Shown here: positions 1 to 8,953 of the stretch, piece after piece | Position numbering within the stretch: position 1 is the first letter of the stretch | Layout of the letters: every line of letters begins with the position of its first letter | Source of the DNA: Vitrella brassicaformis | Taxonomy: Eukaryota > Sar > Vitrellaceae | Length of the DNA: 20,297 bases | NCBI GenBank assembly: GCA_001179505.1 | Contig: CDMY01000783.1 | Coordinates: forward strand, 1 to 20,297 | Reading direction: 5' to 3' | Notes under the pieces: model-generated | Database searches by the model: none | What the model was told of the DNA's origin: nothing | Seen by the model: the letters and a program-made list of their open reading frames with translations, nothing else | Position numbers and translations under genes: made by a program

Positions 1-2588
1 CACTGAGTGGTCCCTACCCGGGCCCGACTCCCATGCCTCCCCAGCAGACGACTGTGTTGCCATTGGCGAGCCTGCAAAGAGATCGGACAGACGCAGTCCG
101 TTGGTGTCCTGTACCATGTCAGCTTTCACTGAGTACGGACCTCTGTGTGCTCCCGTTGGCCAGCGAATAGATGCTACGATTGGCACTGTACTGCCAAATC
201 TTAGTGGCGGTTTTGCCCTTGTGGTCGAGCTCGTACTCGACGGCTCTCGCAAAGTCCTCGTCCGACTCGACGTGGTTATCGAACATGAGAATCCCTGGTG
301 GACAAGGACAGGAAGGCATATGAATGGGCTACTGGTCGACCAGAAGGACGTGTGCTCATCCGTACTGTTGGTCTCCCTCTCTTGCGCATCGTGCTGCAGA
401 GTGAAGGGGCGGTGCTCGTTGGTGTACTTGAAGTCGCTGAACCCATGATGGGCGCCGAATCGCCACATGATGTCGCCGGTGCCCCTGTCGACCTTGATCA
501 CGCCTATGAACACGAATGCCACGCAGGTATGCAATGCTACTGAGTCCGTGTGTTGGGTGCCGACCCATGTGCCTGAATGAGATGATGATGTTCCCGTCGG
601 CTGCCCACGACGCAGTGTTGGGGTGCTGAACAGCAGCAGATAGGCATGTTGTATGCATGACGAGAGATGAGAGCCTGGCGTCCCTCTCCTCACCGCTAGA
701 TCGCCATCCTTGTTGCGCACGGTGTATTTGAGCATCTGCTCGACGGTCAGGTGGTCCCACTAAGCACAAAGAAACCAAGGGGTAAAAATGGGCGCGCACA
801 TCTGTGTACGTTAGCTACCATTCGCCATTCGAAAATGACGTTGCCGTGTTTGTCTTGCTCGGTGACAACGGCGCCCTTAATGAAGACCCTGTTACCCTTG
901 GCATCGCGGGCCTCTTGCGGGTCGACGTGGATCATCAACGCATTCTCCTCCTGCCAGACGAGAGAGAGAATTGCGTTTGATATCAATGTACCTTGATCGA
1001 TCAACAGATGTCGAGGTACCTCGTTGATTTTGAAGTCGTGGCCTGAGCACATTCGAGTCCTTCAGCCATTACCGATCCCTCAGCCATTTTGTCTTTGTGC
1101 ATGTGAGTGAGCGCATACCGTCCTTTTTGTAGCCATGGGGCGAGGCGTATCTCCGTATGTTGTGGTATTTGTGATCGAATAAGAATGAGCCGAAGGACAG
1201 GAGGCCGCCGCTGTCGATCATTCAAGAAGAGAAACGTACACGTGCACAAGTAGTCCGACCCTCAATTCGAGCAGTCATCACCTAGTCAGCACAAAATTGC
1301 CTCGTGCGCCGTATCGCTCTGGCGTCTCGAGATAGAAGACCAAGTCGCCATCGTTGTCCAAGACAAGCAGCCTGCACAAACACACAATGAAAGGCATTCT
1401 TCCCCGATTGCTGCGGTGATGTCACTGTGGATGAATCAGACTATATATACCATGGGTGCTTGACTTCGTCGACGGGCACCTTCTTTGGCGTCCGCCGGTT
1501 TGTGAAGAAGACGTAGCCCCGCTCCGCTCCAGGCTTTGCCTCAACTGACATACGAACTTTTGGGAAGTGCTTCGTCGGAACGGTGACATAGCCCCTGCGA
1601 TTTCAGAGAAGACACATCGCATACGCCAGGATGCAATATCACGCGTCTGCCCTTTGTGCCCCTCAACACGCTTACATGCTCATGTATTTCGCAACAGGAA
1701 GGGTGTCCATGAAATCAAACCTTGATGGACAAACAAACGCCAGCCAGTCAGACACTCGCCACCATTTCTCAGTCGGACGAGCCTACCCATTGACGAAGTG
1801 GCCGCCCCGGAGGAATGTCCCGTTCAGGTTGAGATGTGTCACATTGTTCTGCATCCATCGAAAGCAAGACAGGACCAGTCAAGGGCCTTCTGCTTCCCTT
1901 TTGCTACCTTAAGGTAAGGGGTGTCACCCGAAAACGGCGGGGGGTCCAACGTGAAGACGCCATTCTTCTCCCTGATTGTAGCCTTATTCTCTGCCTCGGT
2001 CACCTCTGCCTCTATGAGGGAGGGCTTTCGCTTCGTCGTCTCGTTCGTTTGGTTCATGTGCGAGAGATAAAACCTCCATTGCATCCCGCCGAGCTTCTGA
2101 CCATCGGCTGTCGTGAGACCCTCTCGCACTTTGACTCGCACCATCTCACCCCTTGCGAAGTCCTGGAAGCTTCGGAAGACGACGGTCTTCCCATCTGCAC
2201 GCGAAGACGCACACGACAAGGGGCAGATGACCACTTGACGAGCGTTGCCTTTCTTACCCGCGGCGAGCACCAGCTTGCCCTTGACCTTCCCTGACTTGTT
2301 GCCGCGGACCCTCAGCTTGCCTCGGATGGACCCCGGCTGGAGGCTGCTTCCCTCGCGAAGGGCTATAGTGGTGAGGGGCGACACCAGCCCGGCCTCAGGC
2401 CGAGGATGAATGTACCTGCCATAAGCAGACAGTGCAAATGCGCGAGGGCAAGCACGAAGAGGAGATCTTTACTCAAAGGCCCCGAAGCGCTTGTGTGTCT
2501 TGGCGCCGTCAGTGAGCTTCAGCCCATGAAGCACATCAGCATGGCTCAGGCCAAAGAGAGAGCACAGGGCGAGAACGCACCAGATCAT
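1..2588 (-). CDS. Secreted Ig-like + arylsulfotransferase (ASST)-like protein, 3' end beyond window
   Basis: Thirteen exons join in frame: 2473-2588, 1908-2415, 1787-1848, 1451-1594, 1282-1371, 1119-1210, 1020-1042, 819-950, 694-759, 565-625, 366-503, 141-294 and 18-71. They give about 546 residues; the gene continues past base 1. The ATG at 2586-2588 opens a signal peptide (residues 1-17, MIWCVLALCSLFGLSHA). An SbsA-type Ig-like domain (Big_5-like) follows at roughly residues 40-170, with a block reading GKTVVFRSFQDFARGE and ending in a WRF strand. Propeller repeats typical of arylsulfotransferase_2 proteins come next: LLVLDNDGDLVFY, GHDFKINEENAL (about 338-349), GNVIFEW, HPNTASWAADGNIIIS (about 412), QHDA (468-471) and FDNH (482-485). 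In ASST enzymes a histidine carries the sulfuryl group between phenolic substrates; I cannot say which histidine would serve here, or that the protein is active. A paralogue lies head-to-head at 2794-6623. Exon 7 is only 23 nt. The extracellular location is inferred from the signal peptide. Confidence 0.85.
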
Positions 2589-2793
2589 CTTCAGTCAGCT
2601 CGTTGCCAAACCGTCCAGGGCCTTGTCTACGTGCGGCCGCTTTGGTGTGCGCACTCTCACCTCTCTTCTTGCAGCCGTCCTCTCGTCCCTTGTCGATGGC
2701 ATTTTCAGCAAATGGGACGAAAATAATAATTCTGGAGAATTCCGTTGGAGAGAACCCACCCGAGCCTGAAAGTCCCTGCTGCTGGCTGATTCT
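2589..2793. promoter_or_regulatory. Short shared intergenic region between two divergent ASST-like genes
   Basis: Only 205 bases separate the two initiator ATGs, so this segment must hold both 5' leaders and probably a shared bidirectional promoter. It contains one A/T-rich patch (about 2729-2752, aaaataataattctggagaa) in otherwise mixed sequence. No TATA box or known alveolate initiator could be assigned with confidence. Confidence 0.5.
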
Positions 2794-5700
2794 ATGCCTC
2801 GCTTCCTTGAGCGGCAACCGCCTCGACTGCACTTTGTAGCTTCACACGTGTCTTTCTCTGTCCTTCTGTCCATTTTGTGTCTGTACTTATTTTTCGACCG
2901 CTCTACTGCTCTTTCAGACAACCACGTCGCCAAGAAGAACTCCAGGCAAGTGCTGGCGGCCCTCAGTGGTTTCGGCATGGCGCAAGAGGTGACGAGCCTC
3001 AGAAAATATGGCAAAGGCGCGAAGAAGAGCAGTGCTGATGTCAGCCTGCTCGATATGCTCGAGAGCAAGACGCCATATACCTACGCGCACCCATTGCCCG
3101 GCGCAGCGCTCATCTCGCCATTCACAACTGTGGCGTAAGGCAGAGAGTCAGTCGACCACCCTTGTTGATTTGCCGGCGGTTCTCTCTTTGGCTTCAGGTT
3201 CAGGACAGATGAGCCAATCGACGGCAGCACCGCCTTTGGGAAAATAAGCCTCAAGGGCGCCAAGTCAGGCGACCACTCCAAAGGAGAGACGGTGCTGCTC
3301 TCTGGGCGCACAGTTCACTTTCGGCCGGCCCACCCGTTGGCACCTGGGGAGCAGGTGCATGTCAACGTTGCCGAGGGCATCAAGACAGGCAGCGGCAAGT
3401 CACTGCCGGCAGTCGAATGGTCGTTCCACGTGTCTTGGAGGAAGCTGGATACCTATCACCGTGTGTTCCTGCCGCTGTCCGTCAATGGGAGCCACTCGAG
3501 CACGCACTCGTCACGGGCGAACCTGCATTTGCTTAAGAAGATCCGTAGCGACCATTTCCTACTGGGGCTCGGGGCGAAGAAGCACGCGAGGGAGCGACAG
3601 AGCACCCGCATGGTAAGACCACTGTGAGCATGGGACGAAGCTTGTCATGTTTCTCTCCTCCACTGTGTTTGCCGTCGCTTTTGACCGTCCAGTCGATTGG
3701 AGATGAGGGTGGGCAGGAGATCGAAGAGACTATCGTGCCGAACCCCGCCTATCGCACACTGCCCCCCAAGTATCCTCGAGCGGTCATGAGGAAGCTGGGT
3801 GACCTCTCGAAGCTATCGCCAGGGTACCTCTTCACAGCCGAAATCGATCAGGACCCAGACGAGAAAACGGTGCGTCTCGCTCGTGTAGCATCAGGGATGG
3901 ATATGCATACACACATACGTGATGGGAGTGTGTGGGTGAGCAGATGAAGGTGATCATGACTGATCGCGGAGACCCCGTCTTCTACGAGCTCGGCACTCTT
4001 CCAACATTCGCGCCGACACACGTACGGGGGACATCTGCACTGGCCTATTGGACCTGTATATTGGGGTCCATGACTGCGTGTCACATGTTCGCAGAACAAG
4101 CAGCTGGTCATCCGCCAAAGCGACAACGCTGTAAGGACACTCGAGTCACGTTTACACTCGAGTCACGTTTGTCTAAAGTTCGCGCCATCCGTCAATTTGT
4201 GTATTCAATGCAGATTGTGGTTGCGGGGAACGACTACAGAAAGAAAGCCAGGTTCCAAGCGCAGCACGGCCACATCATCAATCACCACGGTACGAGCCCG
4301 ACCTGATGAGCATACATCCTCCATCTACCAACCATACTTCTCTTCGAATGGCTTCGCTTGCGCCCACGACGAACCCGATAGAATTCCAGATGCTGAGCAA
4401 TGGCAACAGTCTCATCCTCATGTAAGTGTTCTATGCACCTATCTATGTGCGTGGGGCCACGGAAAGGAGAAAGGGGCTCACACGACTGACGCGCATACGT
4501 ACACCCTGTGTTGGTGCAGCTACGACCCCCAACTGGTGGATGCAAAGAAGATCCGCCCAGGTACGCAATGAGGATGTACACACGAGCGGCATGTCATGTC
4601 AGTCCACCAAGACATCTGTCTGTCCCATGCAGGGGTGTCGGGCGCGACGAGGGATACCTGGGCAGTCGGACTGATCATCCAGGTACGTGAACTCACCAAA
4701 CAATCACCCCTGTAGCCTTGACTTATGTGTGTTATCACCCAGGAAGTGACGCCTAAAGGTACTGACGGGTGTGCGCCTACACGTATACCCGGAGACGTCC
4801 GTGTACGCGATTCTCATTAGGCCACGTCGTGTTTGACTGGCGCTCGTGGGACTTCCTTCCTCGCGTGTGGTGGGAGACCAACATGGTGGTCGAAAACCGA
4901 GTTTGGGACCTGACACATGGTATGTATTCCACACTGCGTGAGTGCTGGGGAGCACACAAACAAAGCTGGTGTGCACCTAGGCAACTCACTCGAGGAAGCG
5001 CCGGATGGCAACATCATCGTGTCCATGAGAGCACTCTGGCAAGTGACCAAGATCAATCGGTGACGATATATACCCGTCGATTTGTGCACACACGTATACG
5101 CCCTGCGCACGTCTCTCCCGCAGAAACAGTGGACGAATCATGTGGAGGCTGGGAGGCGTCTCTGGCAATCTCAAGGTGGCGAAAGGTACGCATGAGCGAG
5201 CTGGCTCCCTTCAGTGGCAGGATTTCCCGCCTATATTCCTGCAGATCCCAACGGCCTCTTCAGTGGGCAACACGACGCGCGCCTGCACGATGGCCTGCTC
5301 ACCGTTTTTGACAACAGCGTCAAGACGGGCAGCCGCACTGCACGAGCCGTCGACTACAAGTTGGACGGCAGCAAGGCGACCATGGTGTCCCTCTATGACA
5401 CGGGCATCGCTGCCTTCGCCAAAGGCAACTATCGCCGAATGCCCAACGGTGTGCTCCGTCACTCACAGACGTACCTATGTTTCCTGTTTGCTGTATGTTT
5501 GCGTGTGGGCACCTGATTAGGCAACCGTGTGATCTGCCTGGGCCTCAAGCTGCCGCCGGGCGTCAAGGGCGAGAGGAGGAATCCTTGGTACCTGGAGGTG
5601 CGTATCCGAGCTCAAAACAACGCATACGCGTGTGCGTTTGCATTGGTGGATCAATGGATGAATGTCTGTGCAGACCGACGACAAAGGCAGGCCGTTGGTC

Positions 5701-6623
5701 CAGATGCAGTGGCGAAGGGAGACGCACTCGTATCGTGTCGTCAAAGGGCCGTGGCAGGGCTTCCCCAGGTGGCAGCCAAAGGCCATAATCGACAACAAGT
5801 GAGAACGCACACGAGCCCTCACCGGCTCTCCACGACCCATTCGATGCCTGTTTGTGCGTTGCTGACGTTTCTACAGCAATTCCGCTGGACAAATGCGGTT
5901 GCACTTCTCGTGGAACGGCGCGACTGAGGTGGACAGGTAGGTAGCATTGCCTACATATGACTGTGCACGCGGCGCGGATGTGTGCCCTTGTGACGCAATC
6001 GATCGATGCACTCCATGCATGCAGGTGGCGTGTGTACCGAGGAGAGGAGAAGATAGCTGACCTCAAGAGGACACAATTCGAGCACTGGGTCGACATTCCT
6101 GAAGCAAGAAACAGCTGCCAGAAGTACCAGGTCGGTCCACTCATCAGACATTCACACACAAGTGTTCGGGGAACACACGAATGAGTAAATTGCCGAATGA
6201 ATGCGGGTGCGTCAAGGCCGTCGCTGTTGGTCGAGACGGCAGGGAACTGAACCGCTCGAAAGTGGCCAAGTCAAAGCCATGCAGGTAGAGCGACGGGAAC
6301 GACGGAATATGTACATAGCAGACACCCTGTGTATGTGTATGTGTATGTGCAGTGACGAAAAGACAAAGGTGAAGAAGGGCGGCGGTGTCAAGCGAATAAA
6401 GTCGTCCTCACCCGCTTGTGACGTCATCTGGCGCAAGAGGGAGAACTGTGCCGCCGACCGGCTAACAATATCTCAGAACGAATGTGAAGGTGCGCTAGGA
6501 CGTCAACCAATATGTTTTGTGTGTATTCTGTGTCTTTCGTCAGCCCGAGGGTGTTGTTACAAGGGAGGTAAAGGTCAGACTGTGGAGGGCTTAGTGCGGT
6601 GCTTCAAGTCCAGTAATATCTAG
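2794..6623 (+). CDS. Ig-like + arylsulfotransferase (ASST)-like protein with C-terminal P-type trefoil domain
   Basis: Twenty-one exons: 2794-3134, 3198-3612, 3693-3869, 3944-4021, 4095-4130, 4214-4289, 4382-4421, 4520-4560, 4633-4682, 4743-4758, 4821-4919, 4981-5059, 5124-5185, 5245-5448, 5521-5597, 5674-5798, 5877-5936, 6025-6130, 6217-6284, 6353-6489 and 6544-6623. They sum to 2367 nt, exactly 788 codons plus TAG. A hydrophobic segment at residues 14-35 is a signal peptide or anchor. An SbsA-type Ig-like domain covers about 105-182 (TVHFRPAHPLAPGEQVHVNV). The ASST-like propeller follows: HEFQMLSNGN (374-383), GLIIQEVTPKGHVVFDWRSW, PDGNIIVSMR (464-473), GRIMWRLGG, QHDARLHDG (512-520), YRRMPNGNRVICLG, HSYRVVKGPWQGFP and WRVYRGEEKIADL. 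After a Lys-rich linker, six cysteines (739, 749, 761, 766, 767, 782) form a trefoil domain with the hallmark C-x4-CCY. Exon 10 is 16 nt. The least certain splice is the acceptor at 6216, which has a weak pyrimidine tract. Likely secreted or type II membrane; enzymatic activity is unproven. Confidence 0.88.
4137..4170 (+). repeat. Perfect 17-bp tandem duplication inside an ASST-like intron
   Basis: The unit acactcgagtcacgttt occurs at 4137-4153 and again at 4154-4170, directly after the donor of the intron between exons 5 and 6 of the plus-strand ASST-like gene. It is identical in both copies, which suggests a recent slippage event with no coding effect. Confidence 0.9.
6327..6352 (+). repeat. 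Short (gtgtat)n tract at a splice acceptor
   Basis: About three units of gtgtat precede the AG at 6351-6352, the acceptor of exon 20 of the plus-strand ASST-like gene. It takes the place of a normal pyrimidine tract. Length changes here could alter splicing of the trefoil-coding exon. Confidence 0.6.
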
Positions 6624-6710
6624 GACAAAGACTGCATGAGCGCGTAGCACACATCCAGCCCCCTTTTGGCTGGCAAGCACATATCCCGATCTTTTCCCAC
6701 ATCAAACGAG

Positions 6711-7453
6711 AGACGCTCATTGTCTATATCGTGGCAGAGTCTTCACAGCGACTCGCGAATCTTTTGGCAAGAGCCATACAAACACTGTTGCGCGCCGTCC
6801 GATCCCGCCATCATCTGCGCGTCAATGACTTGGTGGTTCAGCGAGCTGCAACCCGAGAGGCAGCAGAGTCTTTGTGGCTTCCCCGTGTGATTCAAAAGGT
6901 GACTTCGCGACACAAACCAGACACAAGCCACCAGAAAGTCTTCGGAGTCCATACGCACAAGAAAGTCAACCAGTCATGTCTCGAGCCGCATCTCGGTCGC
7001 ATCGGGTTTCCTCCAATGAGCATCTTAACTGAGAGAAACGGCACTGAGGCATTTTCCTCGTCACAGAGGGATCCCTTCTCCCCTTTCAAAGACCCCAAAA
7101 AATCATGTTCGAAATCCTATCCCCAGCCATTTCTCGCCAACGGTCAAGGTTTCTCTTGCACCCGAGCTGTTCAGTTCAAAAAACTATGCCATGCTGCCGT
7201 CTACCATCCAGACGAGGATTTCATACGCGTTACACGAGCCCCAAAATTGGTCAGAAACGATGTCGTGTCTCTGACCCCAGCCAGTGGCCCCTGCGTGTGT
7301 CTCTGACACACAGTCGCAGACATAAGGCACGTCACCACACTCGTGATATCTTTCTGTCCCGAGCAATGCAGACCTCCAAAATCACATTGACAACACGACG
7401 CGCGTGCATGCGATCATGCCATCGTGAACTCACCGTAAAACCGCGCACCCTAT
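6711..7453 (+). repeat. Dispersed repeat, copy A
   Basis: This segment of about 740 bp is homologous to 15150-15872 (copy B) and 19405-20123 (copy C), all in the same orientation. Shared landmarks are ttcacagcga near the left end, gtgacttcgcgacacaaacc (A and B), caatgagcatcttaact in the middle, cacgagccccaaaattggtc, and ccgcgcaccct at the right end. It starts about 90 bp after the stop codon of the ASST-trefoil gene. No terminal inverted repeats, target-site duplication or transposase were seen, so the class is unknown. The open frames inside it do not keep one frame across copies and are probably not genes. Confidence 0.8.
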
Positions 7454-7589
7454 CTCCTCAAATTATCCTGGCGCCGCAAAAGGAAGGGGAAGGTACACAC
7501 GCTCTGAGCTCCTGCGTGACGAGGATTCAACAATCAACCAATCAACAGGTGTGCGTGAGAAAAGAGGGGAAGATGTCATAGGTCGTGGT

Positions 7590-8225
7590 ATGTTTGGATG
7601 TGGATGTTATGGTGTGTCGCAGGCGTGTGTGTGTCCCCTTTGTTCAATGGTGTACGACATCAGTGGCCCTGGGCCGAGAGAGCGTGAAATCTGGTTGAAC
7701 GACCTGTCGGAGGAGGGGATTGAGGTGATTTGCTCCGAAGACTTCGGCATTGAGTACCTCTCAGTGTCGGCAGGCTGCCAGGAGAAGGTCAGTGGTCGGG
7801 AGGGTAAGGTTTGGGGCGCCAACAACTACCTCGTGGTCCCTATGGCATGCCGTGACTACATCTCCAACTCGCCCAAGTCGTACAACGTGTTGTTTGTCGT
7901 CGCGACGGTGACATCGGAGACCTACCTCAGCGCCAAGAACATGGGCGTTCTCCGACAAGACGCCGATCACTCCATCGTACCCGATGGCGTTCGCGGGACA
8001 CCATCGATGTATGTGGACATCGAAGGTGTGGCGGTGCACTGCTACCAATCACACGGCCACTTCGCTGATGCCAACGTGCTCGGGATGGGGGCCCTGCGGG
8101 ACCTCGGGTGGTCGCCGATGATCAACTGGGCAGACAACACATTCATGCTGACCTCTCTCACGGATCTGCCGCAACTGTGTGCCCATGGGACGATGCTTAA
8201 ACCAAGGTCAAGGCACGGGGGGTGA
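7590..8225 (+). CDS. Retropepsin-fold (aspartic protease-like) protein lacking the catalytic DTG
   Basis: The frame is open from about 7551 to TGA at 8223-8225. In-frame ATGs are at 7590 and 7648, and the true start is not settled. The C-terminal half looks like a clan AA (retroviral-type) aspartic protease. A strand plus loop reading LFVVATVTSETYLSAKNMG sits where these proteins normally have V-D-T-G-[SA]...T-[YF]-[LI]-S, and DANVLGMGALRDLGW matches the conserved hydrophobic-Gly segment near the domain end. The catalytic triplet is Ala-Thr-Val, not Asp-Thr-Gly, so it should be proteolytically dead. The N-terminal part (about 70 residues from 7648) is unrecognised. An alternative model has an exon ending at 7548 (CAG) and a 74-nt intron 7549-7622 joining in frame; that exon would run back toward repeat copy A. 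It may be a domesticated or decaying piece of a retroelement polyprotein, or a cellular pseudoprotease. Confidence 0.55.
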   Translation: MFGCGCYGVSQACVCPLCSMVYDISGPGPREREIWLNDLSEEGIEVICSEDFGIEYLSVSAGCQEKVSGREGKVWGANNYLVVPMACRDYISNSPKSYNVLFVVATVTSETYLSAKNMGVLRQDADHSIVPDGVRGTPSMYVDIEGVAVHCYQSHGHFADANVLGMGALRDLGWSPMINWADNTFMLTSLTDLPQLCAHGTMLKPRSRHGG

Positions 8226-8953
8226 TGCAGCACCGCCATCGCCACCATCGCAGCCCCCAGACACCCAGCTCTGCCCGCGATGGGGGGAGAGGGCGGGTGC
8301 GCATTTGTCTGCTGCATTGGTGCGGGCTGCTGGCCTGTGTTTGAGGGGCGGGAGGCTGTCATGGCGTAGTATTGGGGCGATGGACGGCGCTGGAGTGTTG
8401 TCATCGGATGAGTGAGCGTGGCCTTTGTGCAGAGGCATATGTAGAAAAATTCATGCGGACGATGTGTGGACAAGTGAGTGCATGGATGCGATCTGTCAAT
8501 TATCTCTCTCGTTCAAACCTTGTTTGCGGGCAGCCGACGGGAAGGGTGGGTGTTTGTAGCCGGCTGCCGCTCATACACTCATCCTCAGTCACCCGCGTTT
8601 AAGGATCTCGACAGAAAGGGTGCTTATCTGGATTTGGTGATACGGTGTCACGTGTGACAGTGGAGATTCGGCATCGTATACATGACAATTTCCAGAAGTG
8701 ACAGCTTCGACGCCACACAGCTGCATTCGACAGACTCAGCAGGGAAAGCGATGCACGACTGCGTCTTGCATCTGTTCCAGAGAGTTTGTCCATGGGTCAC
8801 AGAGAAAATCTGTCTAAGCGTCCATATTTCCACGGCTCACAGAATCTACAATCAACGAAAAAGAGGGCATCGACCGGCTGGCACATGACTGGCAAGCAAC
8901 GGGAAGCCATCTATCTCAGGCGACCGTCAACGTTGACCGTCGCCGCCCTTCCC
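8226..8953. other. Gene-free interval between convergent genes
   Basis: This 728-bp stretch lies between the stop codons of the retropepsin-like gene and the minus-strand NTPase gene. I found no open frame with recognisable protein character. It holds a short inverted repeat (tgtcac-gt-gtgaca, 8647-8660) and a 7-bp stem (gcagccg at about 8530 with cggctgc near 8562-8568), both too small to interpret. It presumably carries both 3' untranslated regions. Confidence 0.5.

Noticed and set aside
1836-2294. Plus-strand frame of 152 codons over the first ASST-like gene
   Set aside because: It lies antisense to exon 2, which encodes the Ig-like domain shared with the neighbouring paralogue.
6731-7306. 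A 191-codon frame in repeat copy A, with relatives in copies B (138 codons) and C (183 codons)
   Set aside because: Frames break at different places in each copy and differences are spread over all codon positions, so a conserved protein is unlikely.
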